64,000 nucleotides of DNA from Olsenella profusa DSM 13989 (GCF_030811115.1 NZ_JAUSQK010000001.1:1240001-1304000); one strand, 5' to 3'; positions 42,924-51,754 are shown, counted from the stretch's first letter. Translations and numbers: made by a program. Notes: a model not told the origin generated them from the sequence alone.

Positions 42924-43685
42924 CTAGGTCCCCCTCCCCAGCCTCGACCTGAGCGCCCGCAGCGCCCTGCGCGCCCATCCCTCGTCGTGGACCTCGCGGA
43001 TTGGGATGCCACGCTTCTCAAGCGTGAGCCGCAGGCGTTTCCTGTCCGCCTCCTGCATCTGCGCAAGTCCAATGGGTAGCGCGGGGGTCACGCGGATCCT
43101 TCGGGCATAGCCACCACGGCCCCAGGTAATGGGACATCTTGACCAGCCACCCATAAGAATGAGAGCCATGTCCTTTCCCCAGACGGCTTCCGTCATCTCG
43201 TCCAATGGGTATGTGTTTGCCAAGGGGGGATAGTCTTGAAAATAGTATTTCATTGCCTTGATACGCTTTTTATCTATCACACGAGACGTTTGCAAATTTG
43301 TAGCATCTCGAAAATGATCTACCACAACCGTTGCATGATTGCCCTCTATGGTCACTTTCACAAATGGGTCACCCAAATAGAGCTCGTCTCCTGACAAACG
43401 CATCCATATTTGCTGGCGCGATCTTAGACTCAGCCAGGGGAGAAGCACCATTAGCAACTCGAAAGCAAAATATAACGTGAATAAAATTGAAAGGGGAAAA
43501 AGGCATGAGAGCGATATCGCTTCTTCAGACAGATGAAGGAGTTCATAGACGATCAAAAGAACCCCGCATGAAAGGCATGTCCCCAGAACGATCATGACCT
43601 TCTTTGAGATACTAAATCTCGTATAGAATTGTTGGAAGCTGCTATCGAAAGCAAATTGGGATCTAATGAGGGTATGCATATGCAT
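42924..43685 (-). CDS. Membrane paralogue 3 of 3, candidate immunity protein
   Basis: About 253 residues. The N-terminal two thirds are diverged (FDSSFQQFYTRFSISKKVMI; DEMTEAVWGKDMALILMGG) and lower in GC. The last 60 residues, from PALPIGLAQMQEADRKRL to RRALRALRSRLGRGT, are nearly identical to paralogue 2, down to the DNA. This points to gene conversion of the 3' end. The start is uncertain: ATG 43706, 43685 or 43679 all overlap the end of the toxin gene, and AAAAGGGCGG favours the two internal ones. Directly downstream of the toxin, it is the likeliest cognate immunity gene. Confidence 0.7.
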   Translation of the reverse strand: MHMHTLIRSQFAFDSSFQQFYTRFSISKKVMIVLGTCLSCGVLLIVYELLHLSEEAISLSCLFPLSILFTLYFAFELLMVLLPWLSLRSRQQIWMRLSGDELYLGDPFVKVTIEGNHATVVVDHFRDATNLQTSRVIDKKRIKAMKYYFQDYPPLANTYPLDEMTEAVWGKDMALILMGGWSRCPITWGRGGYARRIRVTPALPIGLAQMQEADRKRLRLTLEKRGIPIREVHDEGWARRALRALRSRLGRGT

Positions 43686-45147
43686 GCCGCCCTTTTGGCT
43701 GATCATATTTGCCCGTCACCCAATCCCTCACAGGACTGCTTGTTACTTTATGTACAGCGTTGCTCCCTCCGAGCGACATTGCAGTACCATAAATGAGGCC
43801 AGCACTGGCACCGATAAGGGTTCCTATCCCCGGTGCGAGACAAGTTCCAGCAATTCCAAGTCCAATTGCAAGACCGACACTCGTCCCATCGACCCCAACC
43901 CTCTCGAGGCCCTCTGTTGTGGCCTCTATCCTACGCGAGCGCTCATCCAGCCAGAAGTCATCCTCATACTCGTCTGTAGCGGCGAGAAAGGTGTCACCCG
44001 CGACAAAGATGGCTGATATTGCGTACCCTGCTTTTTCAAACCCCTTACCAAGTCCTTTTGAGCATAGCTCGGGTGCCTTATCTGCAAGGTATTCCAATAC
44101 CCCCTGCTCCCCTCCTACATATGCGCCTGCTGCGGTGAACGCGTTAGACGCATCGCTTCCCTCGTCGTTCTCGTCGTATCCCGCAGCCGACAACAGAGCG
44201 TTCCAGCTCACCCCCGTGCCATCCAGAATCTCTCCCAGCTCATCGCTGCACTGGGGCGTAAGGTAGCCGTCCTCGTCCCTCGAGCCGGTCACGAGTCCAG
44301 ACTGCGCGAGCGCGGCAAGGGCGGCCTTCTGCGCGTCCGGGTCCATCGCCATGATCTCCTCGAGCGCGGCCTCGAGCATCTTCTTTGCGTCCCGGTACTG
44401 CTGGGAGTCCTCGGGAAAGGAGCGCATGATGCACATGTCGCGCTGCACCGACTGGGTGTTGACGGTGCCATCCGCGTTCATGGGCTCGCTTGGCCGGGTG
44501 TTCTCGGCGGCATGGTTGAGCTCGTCCGTCCACCCATCATCCCAGTCGTGCCAGGAGCTTGTGGCGGGATCGAAGGTGCTTCCCGTCAGCGCGGAGACTC
44601 CATGGGTGATGGCATTCCGGTAGCCAGAGAGTTCGTCCCCCTCGTAGACGTGGTTGGTCTCCTCGCAGTACGAGTAGATCTTCGAGAGCATGGCGCCGGC
44701 CTTGTCAAGCTTCCCCAGGTTCGTGCCCATGCGCTCGCTGGCATCCTGGAGCTTGGCGGACTGATCGGTGGATGGGTGTTCCGGATCGTAGGCGTCGTTG
44801 AAGTCTTCCTCTGCGGCGTCATAGAGCGCTTGGGCCTCACTCTGCATCTGCAGCCACTCCTCCTCGTTGGCTGCCTCGAGGCTGCCGAACCGAGAGTTGA
44901 GCGCATTGAATACCGTGCTGTCCCCCATGCTGATGAGCCCGTAGGCATAGATGATTGCCGAGAACAGCTTGTCGTAGGCGCCTACGCGCTCCTTGGCCGC
45001 TCCCCAGCCCGAGCCCTGGAGCGATGCGTCCTTGACAAAGTTGCGCGCGGCTTCCTGCAGGCGCTCGCACTCTTCGCTGAGGGACTTCATGCTGCTTGTC
45101 TTGTCGTTGATCTGCTTCTGAACGGCTGCTGGTCGTATCTGAATCAT
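43663..45147 (-). CDS. LXG-type toxin, putative type VII secretion substrate
   Basis: 494 residues. The first 220 are helical and coiled (MIQIRPAAVQKQINDKTSSM, then ECERLQEAARNFVKD) like LXG N-domains. The middle is acidic. The C-terminal 150 residues contain SVGLAIGLGIAGTCL and GIGTLIGASAGLIYGTAMS, glycine-zipper membrane-inserting stretches. A membrane-disrupting toxin is therefore proposed, in keeping with membrane-located partner proteins. ATG 45147 with GGGGAGG is chosen. It is preceded by a small helical gene that fits the LXG-associated Lap1 group. No type VII secretion machinery is in the window. Confidence 0.75.
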   Translation of the reverse strand: MIQIRPAAVQKQINDKTSSMKSLSEECERLQEAARNFVKDASLQGSGWGAAKERVGAYDKLFSAIIYAYGLISMGDSTVFNALNSRFGSLEAANEEEWLQMQSEAQALYDAAEEDFNDAYDPEHPSTDQSAKLQDASERMGTNLGKLDKAGAMLSKIYSYCEETNHVYEGDELSGYRNAITHGVSALTGSTFDPATSSWHDWDDGWTDELNHAAENTRPSEPMNADGTVNTQSVQRDMCIMRSFPEDSQQYRDAKKMLEAALEEIMAMDPDAQKAALAALAQSGLVTGSRDEDGYLTPQCSDELGEILDGTGVSWNALLSAAGYDENDEGSDASNAFTAAGAYVGGEQGVLEYLADKAPELCSKGLGKGFEKAGYAISAIFVAGDTFLAATDEYEDDFWLDERSRRIEATTEGLERVGVDGTSVGLAIGLGIAGTCLAPGIGTLIGASAGLIYGTAMSLGGSNAVHKVTSSPVRDWVTGKYDQPKGRHAYAYPH

Positions 45148-45182
45148 ACAGGCCTCCCCTGTATCCCCAACCATGCGATTGG

Positions 45183-45437
45183 CTAGTACGAGCCCGCCTG
45201 GCTCTCGTCCCACGAGTCGAAGGTGGCGGCAGCCGAGCGAATCGCCTCGGCATCCGCGTTCGCCGCCTCGACGAGCGACCTCATGGCATCTATGAGGTCC
45301 CAGGCGGTGGCGTACACACCACTCTCGGCCAGGGTGTTGTCATCATCGACCCCGGCGAGGTCACTGATCTCAAGCTGCGACTCGAGCGCGCTTGCGTATG
45401 ACTCGGCAGTGTCGGAGTTGGACGTGGTCGTACCCAT
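45183..45437 (-). CDS. Small LXG-associated protein, Lap1/TIGR04197-like
   Basis: 84 residues, all helical: TTTSNSDTAESYASALESQL, then AWDLIDAMRSLVEAANADAE and a SWDESQAGSY tail. Size, composition and place directly before an LXG gene match the DUF3130/SACOL2603-type partners, which dimerise and help load LXG toxins into the type VII machine. TGAGGTG precedes ATG 45437. It should be the first gene of the toxin operon, 35 bases ahead of the toxin. Confidence 0.7.
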   Translation of the reverse strand: MGTTTSNSDTAESYASALESQLEISDLAGVDDDNTLAESGVYATAWDLIDAMRSLVEAANADAEAIRSAAATFDSWDESQAGSY

Positions 45438-45517
45438 GGGACACCTCATGCATTCTCTGGCAGGCACACACGAGGAGGGCGGCAGGGCAACCTTCCCAGC
45501 AGCGCCGCCCCCATTGC

Positions 45518-45763
45518 GTGATGCGGTGGGTGGACCTTTGCCCTATCCTACTACTGAGATACGCAGGTGCTTATGTCTTTTCTCGAACGGGTGCAGCTCT
45601 CTCCGTGTGGGTGTCATCTGCTGCGTGTGGGTGTCAATCGATTCATGTGGGTGCGATTCTCCCGGATGCGACCCACAAAACAGCAGGTCGCCGGAGGCTC
45701 ATCCGGGAGAAAAGCACCCACACGCGGCAAAAGACACCCACACGCAGCGAATCGCACCCACAT
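45518..45763. repeat. Family 1 palindromic repeat, copy H (long form)
   Basis: A leader of about 85 bp, from GTGATGCGGTGGGTGG to TTATGTCTTTTCTCGAACGG, is shared with copy I. Then come three GTGGGTG units at exact 20-bp steps, the stem TTCTCCCGGATG...CATCCGGGAGAA, the inner stem GCGACC/GGTCGC around CACAAAACAGCA, and three inverted units, again at 20-bp steps. This is the clearest copy and lies in the 635-base divergent gap between the toxin locus and the PTS regulator. Confidence 0.8.
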
Positions 45764-46072
45764 GCATCCACACGATAGAGGAGGGCGCGGGACGAGTCGC
45801 ACGAGGCCCATCCCCAGCTACCGCAGGCGGATCCTCTCCACGTGCTGCCAGCAGGCCCTGTGCGCAACCGCCTCCCCTGGGCCGATGGCACCTTTGCTGC
45901 CTGGCCTTGCCGGGTCTTATACGGTCAGGCTCATACCGGGGGTTGGGTGCTCGTTTGAGGAGCGGTTTGCCGGACGGACGGATCCTCGGAAGCCGCCTTC
46001 CGCTTCCTTTGGCAGTTTGCTGGATGGCTCCCCAAGGTCCTCCCTCCTAGAATGCAGGAGGGAGGACATTCC

Positions 46073-48067
46073 ATGGGAGATGGCGCGTGGAAAACGATGG
46101 CGTACCTTCTCGGCCACGATGGGGCGACGGCGCATGCCCTCGCGCAGGCCTTGGGTGTGAGCACGCGCACCGTTCGATCGTATGTGCGGCGTGCCAACGA
46201 GCTCTTCTCTCCCGTGGCGCGCATATCCTCCCCACACCATCAGGGGTACCGCGTGCAGGTGTATGACCAGGCTGCCTTTTTCGACCTCATCTCCCAGTAT
46301 CAGTCCCGGCAGGAGGGGGCATGCCCCAGCTCGCCGCGTGATCGCCAGCGTCTGATCGCCCTGCGTCTCGTGGCTGGTGACGACTGGGTCGCCATCGCGG
46401 AACTTGCGCAGGCGACGTGCGTCTCCGTGAGGACCCTATCGGCCGACCTGCATGTCGTGGAGTCCATCCTGCGCTCTTGCCGTCTCGCCCTGGACCGCTC
46501 GCATGGGACCGTCCGCGCCGTGGGTGGCGAGTTCGACCGGCGCCTCTGCCTGGCCGCCCTGGCGGAAAAGGGGACCCCTGAGGGCATGCTGGACGATGAC
46601 CCGCTGCGTAGGGTCTGTTGCGCCATGGGGAGCTCCCTGTCGCCTATCCGCCCCAGCGGCGATGCGACATCCTTTGCCACGGACACCCTGATCAAGCTCG
46701 TCTCCACAGAGCTGGCCAACGATGGCATCATGGCAAGCGCCCTTTCCCTTCGCGCCCTGGCCGTCCACGTGGGCATTGCGGTCCTGAGAGTGCGCGCGGG
46801 CCATGCCATCCCGCCCATGCTGAGCTTCCCTGAGCGAAGCTCTGCCATGAAGGAGTACGCCTGTGCAGGTCATATAGCTGCGGCGGTAGGGGAGCGCTAT
46901 GGCGTGAGGCTCGGTGAGGACGAGGTAGCCTACCTGACCATACACCTCGCATCCAAGGAGACCGTTCGCGAGCATGCCACCCAGGATGAGCCAGCCGGCG
47001 CGCTCGTCGTCTCCGACGAGGTCTGGCGGATGGTGGCCCGCATGCTCGAGGTGGTGTGGCACAACTATGCGATCGACCTGCGCCAGGACATCGAGCTGAG
47101 GATGAACCTTGCCCGCCATGTGGCGCCGCTCATCGTGCGCCTGCGGCACCACATGTCTGCCACGAATCCCCTGATCATCGACATCAAGGACCGCTTCCCG
47201 CTTGCCTACCTGATGGCCTTGGATGCCTCCTCGGTGCTGGGGGAGCAGGTGTCCCATGCCCTCACGGATGAGGAGGTGGGCTATCTCGCCCTCGCGTTCG
47301 CCCTGGCCCTCGAGCGACGAAAGGCTGGTCGGCCCCAAAAGAACATCCTGCTTGTCTCGGCCTCCGGTGCGACGGGCGCGAGCCTCCTGGAGCAGCAATG
47401 CCGCTCGGCCTTCTCCCCTTACCTGGGCGAGGTCACGAGCTGTGACCTGATGCAGCTCGGCGATATCGATCTGTCGGACGTCGACTACGTCTTCACGACG
47501 GTGCCCCTTGGCCGCAGGCTTCCCGTCCCCGTATGCCACGTAGGGGTGTCGCTCACGCAGGACGTCGTCGCGCGGGTGCGCGCCGACCTGGAGTCCGCAG
47601 GTGGAGGCAGGGATGCGCCAGACATCTATGCACCATCGATACTGGACGGAGGGCTCTTCCTCCCTCACCTGGGGGTGCACGACAAACGTGGGGCACTCGA
47701 TGCGCTCTGTGCCCACCTGCGGCATCACGAGGGACTGGATGAGCGTTTCGATTCCCTCGTCGAGAGGCGTGAGGAGGTCGCGCGCACCACCTTTGGCAGC
47801 GGCGTCGCCTTCCCCCATCCCATCACGCCCATAGGCAGCCGCACGGTTGTCTGCGTCGGGCTGCCCGATGAGCCGATCGACTGGAGTGGGGAGGAGGTGC
47901 GCGCCATCTTTCTGATCTCTCCGGCATCGACGCCGCCGGGCCCGGGGGACGATGGCGCCCGCAGGGCCCTCGTCCGCCTCATCTCGGACCGCCAGGCGAT
48001 GAACGAGCTGCTGCGTCATCGGGACTACGGGACCTTGGTGCGGCTGTTCGCAGAGCATATCGAGTAA
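46073..48067 (+). CDS. BglG/MtlR-type PRD transcriptional regulator
   Basis: 664 residues. Two helix-turn-helix domains (ALGVSTRTVRSYVRRANE near residue 25; CVSVRTLSADLHVVE near 115). PRD1 and PRD2 follow across about 190-410 (including RHVAPLIVRLRHHM and LTDEEVGYLALAFALALERR), then a IIB-like domain and a IIA-fructose-like domain with GSGVAFPHP carrying the phosphorylatable His. The IIB loop reads LLVSASGATG: the usual Cys is Ser, so that relay step is probably lost. ATG 46073 follows GGAGGGAGG. It heads the PTS operon and should activate it according to phosphorylation state. Confidence 0.9.
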   Translation: MGDGAWKTMAYLLGHDGATAHALAQALGVSTRTVRSYVRRANELFSPVARISSPHHQGYRVQVYDQAAFFDLISQYQSRQEGACPSSPRDRQRLIALRLVAGDDWVAIAELAQATCVSVRTLSADLHVVESILRSCRLALDRSHGTVRAVGGEFDRRLCLAALAEKGTPEGMLDDDPLRRVCCAMGSSLSPIRPSGDATSFATDTLIKLVSTELANDGIMASALSLRALAVHVGIAVLRVRAGHAIPPMLSFPERSSAMKEYACAGHIAAAVGERYGVRLGEDEVAYLTIHLASKETVREHATQDEPAGALVVSDEVWRMVARMLEVVWHNYAIDLRQDIELRMNLARHVAPLIVRLRHHMSATNPLIIDIKDRFPLAYLMALDASSVLGEQVSHALTDEEVGYLALAFALALERRKAGRPQKNILLVSASGATGASLLEQQCRSAFSPYLGEVTSCDLMQLGDIDLSDVDYVFTTVPLGRRLPVPVCHVGVSLTQDVVARVRADLESAGGGRDAPDIYAPSILDGGLFLPHLGVHDKRGALDALCAHLRHHEGLDERFDSLVERREEVARTTFGSGVAFPHPITPIGSRTVVCVGLPDEPIDWSGEEVRAIFLISPASTPPGPGDDGARRALVRLISDRQAMNELLRHRDYGTLVRLFAEHIE

Positions 48068-48122
48068 GGACGACGGCGAGGGCCGAACGAGGGGTCTCGC
48101 GCACGAGGAGAGGAGAGTGGCC

Positions 48123-48464
48123 ATGCAGGATGACGAGTCGGTGGCAATGGGGCTGATCGTGCATGGGGGCAATGCGCGCAGCGATGCGCTCCAGGCGATC
48201 TCCAAGGCACGGGCGGGGGACTTCGAGGCGGCCGACGCCTTGCTTGCCCATGGCGCACGGGAGCTTGCCGTGGCCCACGACATCCAGACCGACCAGCTCT
48301 CCGCCGAGGCGCGCGAGCCCGGAGCGACAGAGATGACACTCCTGATGGCCCATGCGCAGGACCACCTCATGAATGCCATGACGGTCCATGACCTGGCGAC
48401 CCAGATGGTGGAGCTGTGCCGCCAGCTGGTCGGCGGACAGACGCAAGGAAAGGGGAGACGATGA
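48123..48464 (+). CDS. PTS lactose/cellobiose-family EIIA
   Basis: 113-residue helical EIIA that passes phosphate from HPr to the EIIB next door. The active histidine is His77 in LLMAHAQDHLM, the standard lac-family motif. GAGGAGAGGAG precedes ATG 48123; a GTG six bases earlier is less likely. Its stop overlaps the EIIB ATG by four bases. Confidence 0.93.
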   Translation: MQDDESVAMGLIVHGGNARSDALQAISKARAGDFEAADALLAHGARELAVAHDIQTDQLSAEAREPGATEMTLLMAHAQDHLMNAMTVHDLATQMVELCRQLVGGQTQGKGRR

Positions 48465-48790
48465 GGAAGGTCTATCTGTTCTGTAGCGCGGGCATGTCCA
48501 CGAGCATGCTGGCCCAGAGGATGCAGGCGGTTGCCGACGAACACGAGATCCCCATCAGGGTCGACGCGTTCTCGGTCAAGCAGGTCGATGACATCTGTGC
48601 AAGCGATCACCCCGACGTCATGCTGATAGGGCCCCAGGCGCGCTTCATGTACGACTCCATCCACGAGCGCCACCCCGACATCCCCTGCGCCGCGATCGAC
48701 CAGGACGACTACGGGAGCCTCAACGGGGAGCGTGTCCTTAGGCAGGCGATCTATCTACTCAAGCATGAGGGACAGGGAAGAAAGGCATAG
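48461..48790 (+). CDS. PTS lactose/cellobiose-family EIIB
   Basis: 109 residues. The phosphocysteine is Cys8 in LFCSAGMSTSML, the P-loop of cellobiose-type EIIB. The remainder has the family's IGPQARFMYDSI segment. It lies between EIIA (4-base overlap) and EIIC (14 bases away) and transfers phosphate to the incoming sugar. Confidence 0.94.
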   Translation: MRKVYLFCSAGMSTSMLAQRMQAVADEHEIPIRVDAFSVKQVDDICASDHPDVMLIGPQARFMYDSIHERHPDIPCAAIDQDDYGSLNGERVLRQAIYLLKHEGQGRKA

Positions 48791-48804
48791 GAGGGAGCAT
48801 TCAC

Positions 48805-50277
48805 ATGAGTTCGCAGACGCACACGGCTTCCGCTGATCCAACGGGAGGATTCCTGGGGCGGATGGAAGGCCTGCTCATGCCCCTTGCGGAGTCCGTCGGC
48901 AAGAACAGGTACCTGCTGACCCTCAGGGACTCGTTCTCGATGATCATGCCGCTTCTGATCATCGGGTCCATGTTCACCCTGGTGGCGAGCTTTCCCATCA
49001 CGGCCTGGACGGACTTCCTGGCCGCCACGACCATCGGGGACTACACGCTCAAGACGCTCATCGCCATTCCCGCCAATGCGACCGTCTCCCTGATGTCCAT
49101 CTTCATCGCCTACAACATCGGCCTCAACTTCGCGGGCTATCTCGGCCTCAAGGATCGCCCGTCCGCAGGTATCGTCTCCCTGGCGAGCTGGCTCATCCTG
49201 ATGCCGCAGCTCACCAGCTTCACTCCCGAGGAAGGGGGCGAGACCTTCGAGGTGGCGAGCCTCAACCTCGAATGGCTGGGCGCCAAGGGCGTCTTCATCG
49301 GCATCATCGCGGGCTTCCTCTCGGTCGCGCTGTATGCCTGGTGCGTCCGGAAGGACTGGACCATCAAGATGCCCGCGGGCGTGCCACCCGTCGTGGCACG
49401 CTCGTTCTCCGCGCTGATACCCATGGCCGTCACCTTTGCCGTCGTGTGGGTCGTGCGCGTGGTGTTCGTCCTCACACCCTGGGGGGACGCGTTCACCTTC
49501 GTCTATGCGATCCTGCAGCTGCCCCTGCAGCACGTGGGAGGCACCGTCTGGTCGCAGGCGCTCGTGTACCTGTTCGCCCACTTCCTGTGGTTCTTCGGCA
49601 TCCATGGGACCAACATCACCGATGCCGTCTACAACCCCGTGCTGATCCCGCTCTCGCTCGAGAACGCGTCGGCCCTCCAGGCCGGGATGGCGCTTCCCAA
49701 CGTGATCAACCAGCAGTTCGAGCAGCTCTTCGCCACCTATGGCGGTGCTGGCTCGACGCTGTCTCTGCTGATCGCCGCCCTCATCATATGCCGCTCCAAG
49801 CGCATCCACTCCCTCGCGAAGATGTCGCTCCTGCCGGGCATCTTCGAGATCAACGAGCCGGTCATCTTCGGCCTGCCCATCGTCATGAATCCCGTCATGG
49901 CCATTCCGTTCCTGCTGGTGCCGATGGTCAACATCTTCGCGACCTACGCCGTGATGGCCGCGGGCCTCGTCCCCATCTGCAACGGGACGCTGCTGCCCTG
50001 GACGGTGCCGCCCATCGTCTCGGGCTTCCTCTGCAGCGGGTGGCAGGGGGCCCTCTGGCAGGCGCTGATGGTGGCCGTGGGGGTGCTCATCTACCTGCCC
50101 TTCATCGGTGCGCTGGACAGGATGTACCTGAAGGAGGAGGCCGAGGCCGCCAAGGTGGCGTCCCCGCCTGCGCAGGGTGTGGGTGGCTCGCCGGTGGAGG
50201 CACACGCCTCGCGCGAGGCCTCTGACATCGATATCGACTCGATCGACCTCGATGCCGCCGACCTCAAGGACCTGTAG
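48805..50277 (+). CDS. PTS lactose/cellobiose-family EIIC permease
   Basis: 490 residues with about ten membrane helices. Characteristic segments are the N-terminal LTLRDSFSMIMPLLIIGSMF, the HFLWFFGIHGTNI loop and EINEPVIFGLPIVMNP, the sugar-binding motif of lac-family EIIC. The acidic C-terminal tail is unusual in length. AGGAGGGAG precedes the ATG. With the MupG-family gene downstream, the transported sugar could be an N-acetylmuramyl disaccharide or another beta-linked amino-sugar dimer (inference). Confidence 0.93.
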   Translation: MSSQTHTASADPTGGFLGRMEGLLMPLAESVGKNRYLLTLRDSFSMIMPLLIIGSMFTLVASFPITAWTDFLAATTIGDYTLKTLIAIPANATVSLMSIFIAYNIGLNFAGYLGLKDRPSAGIVSLASWLILMPQLTSFTPEEGGETFEVASLNLEWLGAKGVFIGIIAGFLSVALYAWCVRKDWTIKMPAGVPPVVARSFSALIPMAVTFAVVWVVRVVFVLTPWGDAFTFVYAILQLPLQHVGGTVWSQALVYLFAHFLWFFGIHGTNITDAVYNPVLIPLSLENASALQAGMALPNVINQQFEQLFATYGGAGSTLSLLIAALIICRSKRIHSLAKMSLLPGIFEINEPVIFGLPIVMNPVMAIPFLLVPMVNIFATYAVMAAGLVPICNGTLLPWTVPPIVSGFLCSGWQGALWQALMVAVGVLIYLPFIGALDRMYLKEEAEAAKVASPPAQGVGGSPVEAHASREASDIDIDSIDLDAADLKDL

Positions 50278-50353
50278 GCAACCCGTTGGCGGGCACGAGC
50301 GAGGATGAGAGGCCCCGCCCGCACCCGCCTCATGCAGAGGAGGGAGAGGGCTC

Positions 50354-51451
50354 ATGCACCACTTGGGCATCTCCGTGTATCCCGACAAGTCGATCCCGGA
50401 GCGGGACGAGTCCTACCTTGCCGTGGCGGAGCGGCAGGGCTTCGACCGGCTCTTCACGAACCTCCTGGGGGTCGCCGAGTCCCCCCAGGAGACGGTTGAG
50501 ACCTTCACGGCGTTCATGCGCCAGGCCCATGGGCATGGCTTTCGGGTGGCCGTCGACACCAATCCCAGCGTGCTCGCTCAGCTCGGTGCGACGCCCGATG
50601 ACCTGTCCGTCTTCCATGAGATGGGCATTGATACGCTGCGGCTCGACTGGTCGCTGGGCCCCGAGGGGGACATAGCGGCCACGCGCAACCCCTACGGCAT
50701 CTCCATCCAGTTCAACGCGAGCTCCATGCTCGCCCTGGACAACCTGATCGCACGTGGCGCGGATCCGCTCAACATGGACGTGTGCCACAACTTCTTCCCA
50801 GAGCGCTACACGGGCCTCTCGGAGGAACGCTTCGGAGAGCTCTCGCGACGTTGGAGGAACATGGGCCTGCGTATCTCGGCATTCGTCTCGAGTGGGGAAC
50901 CTGACGCCTTCGGCCCCTGGGAGGTGTCCTGTGGGCTGCCGACCCTGGAGGATGACCGCGAGCGTCCCATAGACCTGCAGCTTCGGCATCTGCTGGCGAC
51001 TGGCTTGGTGGACGATGTGCTCGTAGGCAACTGCTACGCATCGGAAGGCGAGCTCGCTGCGATGGCAGGGGTCGACCGCACCCAGGTGACCCTGCGGGTG
51101 GACGTCGCGCCCGACGCGACTGCCGACGAGAGGGAGGTCATCTGGGGGTATAGGCACGAGACCCGCACGGACGCATCGGCCTACTTGCTTCGCTCCTCAC
51201 GCCAGCGGGAGCGCTACCGCGACCATCCCCTGCCTGCGCGTGCGGTGTCGGACGGCCTGTTCCACCGGGGGGATGTGCTCGTGGTGAACGACAACCTTGC
51301 GCACTACCGCGGGGAGCTTGAGGTGGCTCTGCGCGACATGCCCGACGACGGCACGCGCAACCTCGTGGGATGGGTGCCCCCGAGCGAGCGCTTCCTGCTC
51401 GACTACATACGTCCCGGCCATCCCTTCGCCTTTCTGCGGCTCCGGAGCTAG
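50354..51451 (+). CDS. MupG-family (DUF871) 6-phospho-glycosidase
   Basis: 365 residues: a TIM-barrel N-domain (LGISVYPDKSI at the start, DTLRLDWSLGPEG, IQFNASSM, MDVCHNFFPERYTGLS) and a C-terminal cyclophilin-like domain from about residue 245. The characterised member, MupG, splits MurNAc-6-phosphate-GlcNAc produced by PTS uptake. That role fits the preceding EIIABC genes. Last gene of the operon; AGGAGGGAGAGG precedes the ATG. Other phosphorylated disaccharides remain possible. Confidence 0.85.
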   Translation: MHHLGISVYPDKSIPERDESYLAVAERQGFDRLFTNLLGVAESPQETVETFTAFMRQAHGHGFRVAVDTNPSVLAQLGATPDDLSVFHEMGIDTLRLDWSLGPEGDIAATRNPYGISIQFNASSMLALDNLIARGADPLNMDVCHNFFPERYTGLSEERFGELSRRWRNMGLRISAFVSSGEPDAFGPWEVSCGLPTLEDDRERPIDLQLRHLLATGLVDDVLVGNCYASEGELAAMAGVDRTQVTLRVDVAPDATADEREVIWGYRHETRTDASAYLLRSSRQRERYRDHPLPARAVSDGLFHRGDVLVVNDNLAHYRGELEVALRDMPDDGTRNLVGWVPPSERFLLDYIRPGHPFAFLRLRS

Positions 51452-51528
51452 ACGGGCGACGGCGGCTAGACGGGCGACGGAGGCCCTGGACTCGGTGTGG
51501 CTCGGGGCCACTGTGCCGCTCCCATCAC

Positions 51529-51754
51529 GTGATGCGGTGGGTGGGCCTTCTCTTTTATCCTACCGCTAAGATACACAGATGCTTATGTCTTTTTGCGAAC
51601 GGATGCGACCTGGTCCGTGTGGGTGCGATTCGCTGCGTGTGGGTGTCAATCGATCCGTGTGGGTGCGATTCTCCCGTAGACGGCCCACAAAACGGCAGGT
51701 CGCCGGAGGCCCGTCCGGGAGAATCGCACCCACACGCGGCAAAAGACACCCATA
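51529..51754. repeat. Family 1 palindromic repeat, copy I (long form)
   Basis: Shares the 85-bp leader of copy H (GTGATGCGGTGGGTGGG to TTATGTCTTTTTGCGAACGG). Three GTGGGTG units at 20-bp steps, core CCCACAAAACGGCAGGTCGCC within TTCTCCCGTAGACG...CGTCCGGGAGAA, and right units GCACCCACACG and ACACCCATATG. It sits in the 419-base gap between convergent genes. Confidence 0.8.

Noticed and set aside
45604-45763. CRISPR-like appearance of regularly spaced GTGGGTG repeats
   Set aside because: The repeated part is only about 8 bp, units are 20-22 bp, the second half is inverted, and no cas genes are present.
46436-48673. 745-codon reverse ORF opposite the PRD regulator and PTS genes
   Set aside because: Antisense shadow spanning several genuine genes; no motif.
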